A DNA stretch of 64,000 bases, taken from positions 36,001 to 100,000 of the forward strand of contig CAMXCT020001652.1 of the NCBI GenBank assembly GCA_947184155.2, written 5' to 3'. Under the pieces are notes generated by a model. It saw only the letters and a list, made by a program, of their open reading frames with translations, was not told where the DNA came from and did not search any database. The position numbers were made by a program, and so were the translations under genes. The DNA is from Cladocopium goreaui. Lineage: Eukaryota > Sar > Dinophyceae > Suessiales > Symbiodiniaceae. This document shows, piece after piece, positions 1-10,884 of this stretch. The number at the start of each line of letters is the position of its first letter. Position 1 is the first letter of the stretch.

Positions 1-1
1 G

Positions 2-1912
2 CAGAAGATTTTGGAATGGAGGCGCATGCGATGTGAACTTGAATCGGAGGAAAAAGCTTTGCATGCCAGGATACCTCCCCACTTGCAACATTTGGTGAAG
101 GACAAACAGTTTCTGCTCCTCAGACAGCTTGCGCAAGACATTGGATGGCCTGACACAGAAATACACAAGGAAATGTTGGAGGGTTTCCGTCTTGTGGGTA
201 AGGGCACCAAGTCTGGAGTGTTCAAATCTGAAGTCAAAACTGCAGCGATGACTGAAATGGACCTCATGGAAAAAGCAAAGTTTCTCAGGCCTTTAATTTT
301 GGGAAGAATTGCGAACTCAAAAGAGCCGGATTACCTGACTGAACTGCACAACATTACAGACAACGAAGCAGGCGACAAAGGGTGGCTGGAAGGCCCGATG
401 TCTGCTGAACAAGTGAGCGGACTGCTGGGAGATGTGTGGTTGCCGGTACAAAGGTTCGCAGTCAGACAGAAAAACAAACTGAGGCCCATAGACAACTTTG
501 CTGAAAACCGGGTCAATGAAGCTTGGGAATGTCCAGAAAAGATAGACTTGCATGCTTTGGACCAGCTCACTTGGTTAATCTCTATTGTTTGCAAGGTAGC
601 CGCGGCCAGGGGCGTCATTGAGATCCCGTTGAAGAATGGTGAGCGCTTGAGTGGCAAGCTGCATGAGGCCTGGAACACGGAAAGCCTCAAGTGTTTGATC
701 AGCACCTTGGATTTGAAAGACGCTTACAAACAATTTGGCATCCACAAGGATGACAGGTGCAAATCAGTTGTCAGCTTGAAACGTTTGGACGGCAAGGGGA
801 CGACGCACTATGTGATGAACTGCCTGCCATTTGGGGCCAGTTCTTCTGTCCACAATTTCAACAGGATAGGCAGAATGATATGGGCCATTGGTGTGACTGA
901 ACTGCGACTGCCTTGGGTGAACTATTTTGACGATTATCCCATTTTGACACCTAGCGAGATTTCTGCCTCGACTATGGCTGCAGCAAAAGGAATGTTGAAG
1001 CTTCTTGGATTTGGCTTTGCCGAGAACAAACTGGAGCCTTTCGCAACAAGTGCAGAGGTGTTGGGAGTTGTCGTTGACTGCGGCCTGGTGAGTGAGGGCA
1101 AGCTTGTTTATGCGATGAAAGAGTCGAGGAGGCAGGAAGCTTTGAGTGCGATCGAGGACATCCTTGACAAAGGGGCTGTCATTCCTTGTGTGCTGCCGTC
1201 GGTCTTGGGACGGCTACAATTTGCGGATGGGCAACTGGCTGGGAGAACAGGCAAATTGGCTATGGCAGACATTCGATCACTTGGGTTGCATTCAAAGTCT
1301 AGTGTCAGTTTGGACAATGATGCGAGAGTTGCTTTGCAGATGTTGAAGGAAAGATTTATGGACAACCGTCCGCGCACCATAGTGTTGAACACCGAAGAAT
1401 GCCCTTTGCTTTTGTATACTGACGGTTCATACGAGCCTGGAGTGACATCCGAAGTGGCAATGATTGGGGGAGTGCTATTGGATGGTACGGCACCGGCAAG
1501 GGTTTTTGGGAGCCATGTCCCCAAGGACCTTCTGGCTCGATGGCATAATGAAGGTAAAGAACACTTGATTGGACAGGTTGAAATGTACGCTGTCGCAGTG
1601 GCTAGGGATGTTTGGAAGGAGAGGTTGCACAACCGGAGAGGCATCATTTTCATCGACAACTGGCCTGTGTTGGATTGCTACATACCTGGAACAGCGAAAC
1701 AGAAAACATGGAGAGAGATTTTGCTTAGCATAGAAAAAGTTGACCAAGAATTTCCATCGCAACTTTGGGCTACCCGAGTCCCATCTGAGTCCAACATCGC
1801 TGACCCGCCTAGCCGTGGCACTCTGGAACCTATCAGATTTTTGGGTCAGCTGCTGATAGATGAGCCGAAGTGTCCAATGAACGGACATCCACTGGAGACA
1901 TGCCTTGGCTGA
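2..1912 (+). CDS. Reverse transcriptase-RNase H polyprotein, DIRS/Ngaro-like (5' end outside window)
   Basis: This frame encodes the polymerase of a retroelement: a reverse transcriptase that copies element RNA, followed by an RNase H. The frame is open to the left window edge, so the N terminus is missing; the first in-window ATG is at 26. Visible RT motifs are LDLKDAY (motif A, about residue 234 counted from base 11), LPFGASSSVHNFNR (motif B) and the catalytic YFDDYPIL (motif C, about residue 303). RNase H follows with YTDGS (about 467), the Glu in GQVEMYAV (522), the Asp in FIDNWPVL (546) and the terminal NIADPPSRG (596), so all four acidic positions are present. The ADPPSR ending and the RT-RH order are typical of DIRS-type elements. 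There is no tyrosine recombinase after RNase H, where DIRS and Ngaro usually carry it. The stop is followed after 7 bp by the terminal repeats. There are no frameshifts or internal stops. Confidence 0.9.
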   Translation, partial: QKILEWRRMRCELESEEKALHARIPPHLQHLVKDKQFLLLRQLAQDIGWPDTEIHKEMLEGFRLVGKGTKSGVFKSEVKTAAMTEMDLMEKAKFLRPLILGRIANSKEPDYLTELHNITDNEAGDKGWLEGPMSAEQVSGLLGDVWLPVQRFAVRQKNKLRPIDNFAENRVNEAWECPEKIDLHALDQLTWLISIVCKVAAARGVIEIPLKNGERLSGKLHEAWNTESLKCLISTLDLKDAYKQFGIHKDDRCKSVVSLKRLDGKGTTHYVMNCLPFGASSSVHNFNRIGRMIWAIGVTELRLPWVNYFDDYPILTPSEISASTMAAAKGMLKLLGFGFAENKLEPFATSAEVLGVVVDCGLVSEGKLVYAMKESRRQEALSAIEDILDKGAVIPCVLPSVLGRLQFADGQLAGRTGKLAMADIRSLGLHSKSSVSLDNDARVALQMLKERFMDNRPRTIVLNTEECPLLLYTDGSYEPGVTSEVAMIGGVLLDGTAPARVFGSHVPKDLLARWHNEGKEHLIGQVEMYAVAVARDVWKERLHNRRGIIFIDNWPVLDCYIPGTAKQKTWREILLSIEKVDQEFPSQLWATRVPSESNIADPPSRGTLEPIRFLGQLLIDEPKCPMNGHPLETCLG

Positions 1913-1919
1913 AGCGGAC

Positions 1920-2346
1920 TGGGGGCCTGATGAGGCAAAGATGTTTTTCACAATGTTTCGATGCTTTTTCCTTTCAATGAAAATGAGGTTATGACCTCGT
2001 TTCGTTGGAATGCGTTTGATGTGAAATGTATGAATGGAAAGGAAGGAAACACTTGAAAAGGTCGATGGACCAATGCAGCGTGTGGAAATTGAATCTTGAA
2101 CCCCAGTTCGCCGATGGACAAAAAGATTTGAGCGTGACCAGTGAAGATGCAGTTTCATGTCAGTTTTGTGATTTGATGTTTTTCAGTTTGTGAGCTGTGC
2201 TTGTTTTGTGTTTAAGTTTTATTCGTTTGGTGTCCGACGTTGCGCGGTTAAGGTGAGGGATGCGTGGAGAGGTATTTTTATGTTTGTGGGCTTTGCCCCT
2301 TGTGCTGTTTTTAACTTCTGTTTCTGGACCTTTGGTAAACTTTAAG
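1920..2346 (+). repeat. Terminal direct repeat, copy 1 (B1)
   Basis: This 427-bp block begins with TGGGGGCCTGATGAGGC just after the RT-RNase H stop codon and ends at GGTAAACTTTAAG. It is repeated at 2897-3318. The differences I can see are a 5-bp TTTCG insertion near 2001 and one T/C change near 2233. Near identity means the two copies were made or homogenised recently. It is too long for a microsatellite and has no ORF of its own. Confidence 0.9.
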
Positions 2347-2896
2347 ACAGTGGTCACTCAAAGAGTGATAACGGTTTAAAGTTTTACAAAGCAATGAGGC
2401 TTTGCCGAATGGTCCTGAAACTGAATGCAAACCCTTGGGTATTGTGTTACCCCTCACGGAGGTTGTATGCGACTCCTATGTCTTTAAACTATGCCTCTCC
2501 TCCTCCTCCGCGTTTGACGCCTTACGAAGTAATTACTTTGAAACAGGCCCACCAAACCTTGTTTCAACTCTGTTCACGTTCTGTTGTTTCTGTTTGATGT
2601 TTTGACATGTTTTAGGTGAAACCTGATGTGCGTTTCCCTTTCTCTGTTTTATATGTCCCCGCGTCTACGCGACATGTGCGGATATATATGTTTCGTGTAT
2701 ATTCATGGTGACTGTTAAAAAAAAACAAAAGAAAGGGAAACAAACAGAAACAAAGAGGATGAACACGTTCATGCAGTGGATGTCTTTCAGTTTTGTATGT
2801 TGCATACCGCAGTCAGGGTGGAGTGGGTGGGAAACCTTCATCCCAACGTGTTTGTTTGACCCGCCCTGTCTCACTTCGTTTGTCCCGCCCTTAAAG
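2347..2896 (+). repeat. Spacer between the two direct repeats (candidate A2 segment)
   Basis: These 550 bp lie between the two direct repeats and contain no convincing gene. In Ngaro/PAT-type elements the layout is A1-ORFs-B1-A2-B2, where A2 copies the extreme 5' end of the element. This segment occupies the A2 position. The prediction is a copy (A1) to the left of the window, upstream of the RT-RH frame. An A-rich stretch lies near 2709-2760. Confidence 0.5.
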
Positions 2897-3318
2897 TGGG
2901 GGCCTGATGAGGCAAAGATGTTTTTCACAATGTTTCGATGCTTTTTCCTTTCAATGAAAATGAGGTTATGACCTCGTTGGAATGCGTTTGATGTGAAATG
3001 TATGAATGGAAAGGAAGGAAACACTTGAAAAGGTCGATGGACCAATGCAGCGTGTGGAAATTGAATCTTGAACCCCAGTTCGCCGATGGACAAAAAGATT
3101 TGAGCGTGACCAGTGAAGATGCAGTTTCATGTCAGTTTTGTGATTTGATGTTTTTCAGTTTGTGAGCTGTGCTTGTTTTGTGTTTAAGTTTTATTCGTTT
3201 GGCGTCCGACGTTGCGCGGTTAAGGTGAGGGATGCGTGGAGAGGTATTTTTATGTTTGTGGGCTTTGCCCCTTGTGCTGTTTTTAACTTCTGTTTCTGGA
3301 CCTTTGGTAAACTTTAAG
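2897..3318 (+). repeat. Terminal direct repeat, copy 2 (B2); likely 3' end of the retroelement
   Basis: This is the second copy of the repeat at 1920-2346, 422 bp, starting TGGGGGCCTGATGAGG and ending CTTTAAG. Sequence to its right (GATGGATCAGACG onward) is not shared with copy 1. The right border of the retroelement is therefore probably about 3318. Confidence 0.85.
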
Positions 3319-5640
3319 GATGGATCAGACGTTGAAAGGGGGACGGCGATCTATGCGATGATGAAACTGTGAGAGCTGTTCTGTCAGAACGTCTCTCACC
3401 GCTTCCTCATTCTGTGCCGATCTTAGCTAGTCCTGACCCTAACTGTGAAAGATTTTCATTCAGAGTGTTTTGAATTTGTTGTGCAGTGACTGTGAACTGT
3501 ACTTCACTTGCTTTGAATTTGAGATGAGTTGCATGAGTGATATTATTTCACTTGCGTTTTCTTTTCATACGCCTACCTTCTTTACGAAGGTGCGGATTAG
3601 CTGAAACAGTTGGCCTTTGTTTTCGTGTTGACTCCGATCGTGTGACGTTAGGTTTCGTCTTGGGTCTCGTGTGTGTGTGTTTGTTTTTGTTTTGTTTTGT
3701 TGTTGTTTTGTTTGTTGTAGGAAGACAACAGCACTGTAGATATATCGTTATCGACGCCATGGTTTATCCGAGGAACTGGATTTTGGAAGACGAGTTTAGT
3801 ACTGGAAAGACCTAGGGGTCTTTGGACTGAGTCTGGTATTCCCACATCTGGTTTCGCGACAGAGAAGATTTTGAATTTGGAAGTTACGACATTATGCATG
3901 AATCGAACGAGATGAGTTTTTGGATGATGCTTTATCATCTACCTTGTGTTTTTGGAAGACGTGTGCTTCTTTGGATATCTCGTGATCATGGATATGATCT
4001 GGAGCGTGAACCTTTTTCTGCGGATATTCAATTGGTATCCGTACCTGGCAGTGATGTGAGTGGATGAGATGTCATGTCGAAAGGGGGTATGGAAATTTGA
4101 CGCCCTATTGGAGCACACTTTGGGTAAGGGTGAAGCGACATGCCATTCATCATGGTTGTACAGTTTATGCACAGAAGATACGTGGAAGGCAACTGCAAGA
4201 GTTCATCGCGTTATGGAAGATTGGTAGAGAACACTCTACTTATTGCGGAAGGAATCTTGTATGTGACCAACCTGTATCACAATATTCTATTGGTCTTCGG
4301 ACTTATCATTTCTGACATCAGGATGATGTCATTGATCAGGTCAATACTGATTGTGGTGTATTGAGCAGTTCTACATCTTATTCTGGATTCGACTTGAATC
4401 TGGTACAGCTTATTGCTTGAACTGAAGGTACCTACATTGGTTTGACATTGAGATTACTTCTTGTGTCGTGGACACTGAACACTGTGGAGTTCATTCTCTC
4501 CAAGTGATGAGAACACAGCTAGAAACTCTTGGAGAAGAGTTTAAGCTAGCTGGAAATATCTGATGGAGAGAACCTACTATGCTTTGAGTTTGGACCTTGA
4601 GATGCATTGGCATTGTGAAGACAATGGCCATATTTGGGCATCTTATTTGTCTGAGAGTTTTGTGATGAGATGTTTCGGTATTGTGAGGACAATACCTACA
4701 TCATCGTCATCGTGACCTATGGATCATACACTTGATCTTATGGTGTGCATTTGATCGTTCCTGAGAAGACTTTGGTTATCTCTATGAGGACGATATTGTT
4801 TTGAGACGACTTTGGTCTACATTGTGGATTGGCTATTACAGTGGTCGAAAGACTTCAGCGATACAACTGTATTTGGCTGACCTACATTGACAATGTCGAA
4901 CAGAACATTCTATTCTACATTGAGGTTTGAAGCTGTAAGATGCTATCTCTATGTGGAAAAACTGATTTGGAGAAAGAACTTTGTGTTCTGACTATGTTTT
5001 GTATCCAGAAGAAGGTTGTACAGATACCTTGTGTGAATCACTTCGTTCTTGAGAAGTTAGTCAGCTTATGACTAATGAGCTGGTTATTCACGTTTGGATG
5101 AGAACCAGTTTGATTTGAGAACTTTTGGAAGTGTTTCGATGTTTTGAATTCATCTAGTGAAATTGAGTTTTGTAGACTTGTAGCAGCTGGAATAGTTTCA
5201 ACAAACCTTTATTTGAAGAACTTGAGGTTTGTTAACTGGAAACCTGAAATCGAGTTTACCAGTTGAGACATCGGCTCGAAGGACTGGTGTCAGAAGTTCA
5301 TTTAATGAACAAGAGCTGCTGTGTCACATAACTTGACATAAGACAGATCGATACAGGGAACACTTCTGTCTTCTTCTTTTGTTTGTTTGTTTGTTTGTTG
5401 TGTTTGTGTTTCCCCGTGACTGATCGTGTTGCGTCTGGAGCGAAAAGAAGGAGCTTGACGTCAGCATGTGGGAGTCGAGGGTGAAACAATCCTTTTGACA
5501 CGGTATTGCTTTAGTTTAGTTAGGTTTGTGAATTTACGCTCTGCGCTTGTATTTGGTGTGCGTGGTTGACGTACGCGTCTGCCTGCGTAGTTCGGTAGGA
5601 ATTTTGATGAAGCGTTAGATCTGACCGCAGATCTGTGCAC
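3319..5640. other. Stretch with no recognisable gene
   Basis: This is a T/G-rich sequence with only short open frames in conflicting phases. Short words recur irregularly (GAGGACAATACC, TGTGAAGACAATGG and similar) without a clear tandem unit. A TTTG microsatellite lies at about 5377-5400. I see no protein family, RNA gene or terminal repeats here. Confidence 0.6.
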
Positions 5641-5710
5641 GACGCTTTTTCTACAAATATTCCCCTCAGGTGGCCATGTCTCGGCCACTCACCCGTTGCA
5701 GGTACTGGGA

Positions 5711-6400
5711 ATGTCACCCAGCCAGACCATTGTCCAAGTAGACTCCACGCGTGGCACCAATCAGCAGCTGCTCTCGTTCTGGTGCCAAGCAGTGGCGAGC
5801 CTAACAGTCCGCTAGACACCGCTTGGTACCTTTGGGCTCCCGGTGCAGGGCCACGCCAAAAAGGCGAAAACCACGCAGAAGCATGGCCCCCCGCAAGCAC
5901 CAGACGCACCCTGGGGCGGTACCCTTTCCACACCACGAGTCCCAGGTCAAACCAAGGAGGATCGATCCACTCACCGAGTGACGTGGGAACCGAAACCATT
6001 CATTTCCACCAAGAATGTACAGCGTAAACCGAACACCCCGAGTGGACGTGGAGACGGAACCCATTCATTTCACCCAAGATGATCCCCACTTAATCCAAGG
6101 GACCAACTCATGATGCCCCCATCGGTTCCCGGACTCCAGCGGCCACCGGAGAAGACGATCCAAGAAAGGAGTGGAAAGTCTCCCAACAATGAATTTTCGG
6201 TATGGTCGACGACGCTCGTAACCTTGGGATTAGATGAAGTCGTCGCCCCTCTTTCACTATTTTGGTGCGTACCTTTGTGCTGGTTTCCTAGATGGCTCTG
6301 TTGTTTCTTTTGTGTCTTGCTGCCTCTTTTGTCGGAACGTGCCTTTCCCCTTGCTGTCCCTTTTGTTTTTTACTCTCAGAGACCGTGCTGTCCCAACTGA
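5711..6400 (+). pseudogene. Possible decayed coding stretch, unidentified
   Basis: One frame stays open over about 690 bp except for a TAG at 5813-5815 and a TGA at 6080-6082, which is fewer stops than chance would give. It begins at an ATG (5711) and reads protein-like at first (includes GTNQQLLSFWCQAVASL), then becomes basic and Pro/Thr-rich. The same phase is used by the helicase-like fragment at 6506-6895, so it could be an upstream part of that decayed gene. I do not recognise a domain. Overlapping open frames on both strands weaken the call. Confidence 0.25.
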
Positions 6401-6505
6401 AGCATCCGGTGATCGTCCAGGTCACTGCTCTGACATAGCACTTGTAGAAGCGCACCTTCGCGTTCCATAGATTAGCTTAGCTGGCAGCTCTGTGGACCTT
6501 AGTTC

Positions 6506-7035
6506 TTGGATGAAGAACGAGACACCACGGATGCTGAGACCGATGCTGAGCGACTTTCGCGGAAGAGTCTTGGTGTCCGCCTATCCCGGACACGCCAGAT
6601 TTTTTGTGGTCGGCGCCCGTTGCCTTTCGGCGGGTCGCACTTGAGACTCCCGAGTGGACCAGCAGGGATTCGAACCACTACCGGCAGTCTGTCAATCCCG
6701 GACACGCCAGATGACCCCACCGAAAACGAGATCGCCGGAGTCGCCGACAAGCTGGAAACCATGATGAATGGGTCTCAACCGCAGGCGAATATTTTCTTGC
6801 CAGACAACCTCGGCGCCCTTCCGGCTTTGTGGTTGCAGGCGAAATTGACAATCTCGTTAACTTCTATCCAAGATAGTTTGCCAAATTGTTTATGACAATT
6901 GCAGCCGAACTGTGGTTGCGAGGACTGTATCGAGACCCTCGAAGCAGTCTTTCAGACGTTGCCAGAAACTTCACTATTCGGCTTGCCGAAAAATTACCTC
7001 GGAACAGAGAGGATGTACAGTGTACTGAACCACCT
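6506..7035 (+). pseudogene. Decayed SF1 helicase-family fragment, copy on + strand
   Basis: This stretch is homologous to part of the better preserved helicase remnant at 12343-13287 on the other strand. In the first frame it reads ADKLETMMNGSQPQANIFL and ALPALWLQAKLT. The minus-strand copy reads KLDTMMAKVQP and ALPASWLQAKLT. A frameshift near 6880-6900 then leads into a frame reading RNFTIRLAEKLPRN, matching RSFTIRVAEKLAEY of the other copy. Nothing upstream of the KLETMM motif shows the ATPase motifs. It is a C-terminal remnant with at least one frameshift and no plausible function as it stands. The sequence immediately downstream (7083-7285) is a tandem repeat that also occurs, inverted, downstream of the other copy. 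Confidence 0.65.
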
Positions 7036-7082
7036 TGAACCCACTTGAACATCTTTTAACCTATCTTGGAACAATGTATGTG

Positions 7083-7285
7083 CAGGTGCGCAGACTGGAC
7101 AGGTGCACAATGCGTGTTTTCCTCGTTTCTATCACTGCACTAGATCTCTTTTGCACTTGCGTGCATGTCCGCAGACTGGACAGGTGCACTCGTAATTTTG
7201 CTTCGGTTCTACCGCTGCACAACCAGGTCTTGATCCTTTTTAGTACTTGTGTGTCTGTCCGCAGACTGGGCAGGTGCACTCGTAC
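7083..7285 (+). repeat. Tandem repeat, three units of about 81-90 bp
   Basis: Each unit contains CGCAGACTGGACAGGTGCAC (near 7090, 7170 and 7260) followed by a diverged CGTTTCTATCACTGCAC-like segment. The block recurs as its reverse complement at about 10396-10590. In both places it lies 3' of a decayed helicase copy, so it may belong to the 3' flank of that gene family. Confidence 0.8.
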
Positions 7286-7639
7286 CCCTTAATTCATGTC
7301 ATTCCGTTTTCCATTTACTTTTGGCCTCCTTTCTTCGCGGTTGTCTGGTGGCCCTTCTGTCTCTTGGGTGTTCTTCTTTTTCTTTGTCTCTTTTTCGGGT
7401 GGTGTGCTGGGGCCTATGTCTTTCGTCCGTTATTTGTTTCGGCCTGCTCTGTTTGTCTCTGTGTATCGGCTGTTGTTGGTCCGTGTTCGTTCCTTGTGGT
7501 GTTCTGTGGTGTTGCGGGTTCTCTGCCATGTGTAGTTTGGTTTTTGTCCTGTTTTGGCCTTTTTTGTATTTTTTGGTTTGTTTTTGTGTGGTGTTTTTGG
7601 TCCGTCCTGTTGTGTTGTTGTTTTGGTGTGCTGTGCCTG

Positions 7640-7800
7640 GTGTCAGCTACTAAGGTGACTAAGGATTGCAGAGGGCCGCCGGCCCCAACATCACACACAC
7701 ACACCCGCCACCGTGACTTCCTCCTCCGCTCGCGTATCTGTTATCTGTTGGAGGTTGGTTTGTCCCTGAATTCGTTTGTTCTTTTGTTTGTCTTGGCTCA
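7640..7800 (+). repeat. Dispersed repeat, copy 1 (partner at about 10890-11055)
   Basis: The block runs from GTGCCTGGTGTCAGCTACTAAGG through GATTGCAGAGGGCCGCCGGC, a short CA run and CCGCCACCGTGACTTCC to TTGGTTTGTCCCTGAATTCG. The same series occurs in the same orientation at about 10890-11055, with small gaps. It is non-coding and contains a (CA)n tract. Confidence 0.8.
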
Positions 7801-7919
7801 ATCCACCGGAACTCACTCCCGACAAGCGCATCCATCGCAGTCTGCCGAACAACGCAATATAATATACACAATCTTACCACAGCAGAGACAGAACAGAAAG
7901 GGAAAAATTGTCATGACTA

Positions 7920-8930
7920 CAAGAGGCTAGTTTTGGGTTCGTTTTTGGTCCTGAAATTGATATGATTTTTGGAGACGGAGTTGGGGCCTCCCTTGTTCGA
8001 GGCCCTTATTGCAACTCGGTGTTTTTTTCCCTTCAAACGCTATATGGCTCTCGGTCGTTAAGCAAGCCGGAAAGCCAGTTGCATATTTCAAATTCAGCGA
8101 ATTAATGCAATAGCAACATCATAACATCGACAATGTGCACCAAAAGTAGAACTGAGTAGGATCGATACATAATCCATTGAGCTGACACGTGCGAGGGCAA
8201 GAATCCCACCAAAAGAATATACATAGATATGTGCATGGTAATCTGATCACCATGAACATGCAGGTGTCATATGCAAAGAATCCGATCTTTAAAATGAAGC
8301 GCGACCTCACAAAATACAAGTTCACCTCAAATGGTTCCCAACGCCAAATGACGCTCATCCTTATAATTAAATCACATTGACGCAAGACTGCACTCTCGCA
8401 CACACATATCAGGCATTTTCCACTGCGTATCAGCAGCGGAGCTTTTTGAACAACACGAGGCGCAATTTGGGATGTGGCTTTGACTTCTGCGTGGTTTCAT
8501 GGGCCTGGAAATGGGGCTTGATTTAGGTTGGAAAAGCGGTCTCGTCATGTGGGCCTCCCATGTTTCAACCTGGCACGCTGGATTAATGTATTTTGAAAAG
8601 CATCACGCGGCAAGCAAATGGTGTTAAAAGAAGGGTTCAAAAATTGGCACCATTTTTTGGTCTCTATTTGTGTTTTTGGGGCACCCAATTTTGGCCCCCC
8701 AATTCCATTGAACCTTGTTTCGGGACGGCCACAGAAATGGCTCCCATAGGCTCTCAGATGTGCTTTTCCAAGCATCCATAGGGTTCTTCCACTTCGGTCG
8801 TTCACGGTCATGGCAGACGAATTTTGCCAACAACATCACTCTTCCTCACATACAAGGGAGGCCCCAACTCCGTCTCCAAAAATCATAGGAGTTTCAGGTG
8901 CAAAAAACGAACCCAAAAACTTGCCTCTTG
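7920..8930. mobile_element. Non-autonomous TIR DNA transposon, about 1.01 kb, TA-flanked
   Basis: The left end (CAAGAGGCTAGTTTTGGG) and the right end (reverse complement CAAGAGGCAAGTTTTTGGG) form imperfect terminal inverted repeats of about 75 bp, both running inward to GGAGACGGAGTTGGGGCC. Each end is bordered by TA (7918-7919 and 8931-8932), consistent with TA target duplication as in Tc1/mariner-type elements. There is no transposase frame, so the copy would depend on an enzyme elsewhere. Part of the interior (about 8040-8210) resembles 15180-15350, suggesting a second, more decayed relative. Confidence 0.75.
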
Positions 8931-9235
8931 TATCTTCTTGTCTTGATCATGCTGCTTGAACCGAGTTGAAGGTGGCTTTTTATTATTTCGTTTTGTCTGG
9001 TGGCTTGATTGTTTGCTGCTAAAAGAAGGCGCATCAGCCTTTTGCAGCCTTAGGTGATTGCTTGAAGTGTTTCTTGCTGTTGCAGAGTTTGTGGGTTTTC
9101 GCGAAGGTGGCCGGCTTCCATTTGAATGATTGTATTGAATACTTTACTGCCCCTTGTTGGCCCCCCTTGCCCCTCTAGACTCCTACCGAAGTTTGCAGCC
9201 CAGAAAGAATATAAATTATGATCTTTTCAGTCAAT

Positions 9236-9273
9236 CCCGTTATCAATTAATAGTATTAATTTAAAACGGGATG
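9236..9273. repeat. Short inverted repeat
   Basis: TCCCGTT and AACGGGA face each other across an AT-rich loop that itself contains ATTAAT and TATTAAT. It could form a hairpin. There is no gene next to it that would make it a terminator or operator. Confidence 0.4.
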
Positions 9274-9482
9274 GAGTAAGAATCTGCTTAGGGAAAGATA
9301 TGGGAAGGTGAAGTATTGAAGGCTCTCTTACTCCGTTATCGTTTCGATATCGTGTCAATTACATTGGGTAATTGAATTAAAACATACCACGGAGCAGCGG
9401 AGTAGCGCGGAGTGAGTGTCACTGCGTTTTACTCTGCACGATTCTTCTAAGAAGAAGAGTGACTGCTGTCCAACCTGTGTGG

Positions 9483-9493
9483 TTTGGCTCAAG
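9483..9493 (+). other. 11-nt match to the 3' end of the dinoflagellate spliced leader
   Basis: TTTGGCTCAAG here matches the last 11 bases of the dinoflagellate spliced leader exactly; the preceding bases do not match. Relict leaders mark genes that re-entered the genome from trans-spliced mRNA. Downstream I see no convincing coding frame, so this may be chance or a remnant of a dead retrocopy. Confidence 0.3.
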
Positions 9494-9794
9494 TCCGAGC
9501 TGTGAAAAAGAGCTGCCACGCCGCGCTCGTGTTTTCACATGGTAGCGGAGCCATGAAATCTCTATAGAAGCGCTGACACCAAGGTCGTCTATAAAATTGC
9601 AGACGTTGACGCTGGATAGGTACCCCCAAACAAAGGATGGTCCTAAAACGCACTGTTTCGAAGCTTATAATTTTCGAGAGGATATTGCAAGGAGGAAAAT
9701 TTAAATCAGGATGAATGGTTACAAGCCCTTGCGATTTCTATCAACCTAGGCAGCAACGTCGCAAGGCAAGGTCCGGAAAACCAGCCATTTTGAT

Positions 9795-9912
9795 CCACAT
9801 ATCTGCCAACGCACGCGCGGATGCCTGCGGATGCCCCTGCGGATGCGGGAGAACCCTTGCGAAGGACCACTGCGGATGCCAAAAACCACCAAAAAATGGC
9901 TGCGGATGCATT
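9795..9912. repeat. Short GCGGATGC-type repeats
   Basis: The word TGCGGATGC (and near matches) recurs about six times in about 110 bp. It creates short open frames on both strands that I do not regard as genes. Confidence 0.55.
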
Positions 9913-10395
9913 TCCGGCGTTTGAGAAATACAAAGTAATAGAAAGCAACCCGGACAGACTCATCTCGGTGAAAGCAAAAACAAACACACCCATTGCGGAA
10001 CCAAATGGTAAATCCGGATGTAAGAGATGACATGCCCATAGCAGACTTCACCGCAGCCTCTTCATCGAGAGGATTCGGCCCCCCAAGAAGTACCACACAA
10101 GCAGAAGTGCCACAAGATCGGTTTCAGTAGCGCGATTGTAGCGGAGGTTACCAACGTGGGAGACCCATGGTAAGATGTCAAAGTACATCTCGCCATGGTA
10201 CCGTTTTGCTCAATCTGGGCGCTGATGCACTGACAGCAGCTTACAGCGGGGATCAGAAGGCACCAGAGGACCAACCGAGGGGGCGGGCAGGACAGGGATG
10301 GAACGAAGCCAGGAGAGAGCGAGCCAAACCGAAGCAACCCCACACAACAAAAGCAGAGACGAGCAAAGCAACCGAAGGAGAGACAACAACAACAA

Positions 10396-10590
10396 CCAAA
10401 GGCCAAAGGATCAAGATCTAGGTTGTGCAGCGGTAGAACCGAAGCAAAAGTACAAGTGTACCTGTCCAGTCTGCGGGCATGCACGCAAGCATGCATGCAA
10501 GTACAAAAGAGATCAAGACCTTAGTTCTGTAGTGGTAGAAACGAGGAAAAAAGGTACGGTGCACCTCCAGTCTGCGGACAGACACACAAA
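10396..10590 (-). repeat. Inverted copy of the 81-90 bp tandem repeat of 7083-7285
   Basis: GTGCACCTCCAGTCTGCGGAC and GTACCTGTCCAGTCTGCGGGC are the reverse complement of the units at 7.1-7.3 kb, with the same intervening GTAGAAACGAGG-like spacer. With the helicase remnant at 12.3-13.3 kb, which is also on the minus strand, it makes a second 'helicase then repeat' module in inverted orientation. Confidence 0.75.
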
Positions 10591-10884
10591 TACTAAGTTA
10601 TTTCTGCACCTGAGTGAAGCAGGAGGGGTGAAACAGGCGTCAGGAAGAGAGCTCCACGAAACTGAACAAAAATAGGGGGGAGGGAGAGTACCTATGTCAT
10701 GCGTAGTGTAGTGTGTTCAAGAAAGTGTAGCTTGTCGGATTTGAGGGTGGCAGTCCAACTATTTTCTAGGGCAAACGAGACAGGGTTACTTAGCTCTTGA
10801 GTAGTGAACCGTCGAAGCTCTCTACATTTCGCTTTGAACTCATCGATGTCAGCTTGAGGTGGTCCGCTCTTCCCGTCTTGTTGT

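Noticed and set aside
5520..6064. Minus-strand frames of 87-159 codons
   Set aside because: They shadow the plus-strand open stretch and contain Trp/Gly/Pro-rich text without domain character.
6655..6690. tRNA T-loop-like GGATTCGAACC
   Set aside because: The flanking bases do not form a T-stem and no acceptor, D or anticodon arm can be built on the minus strand.
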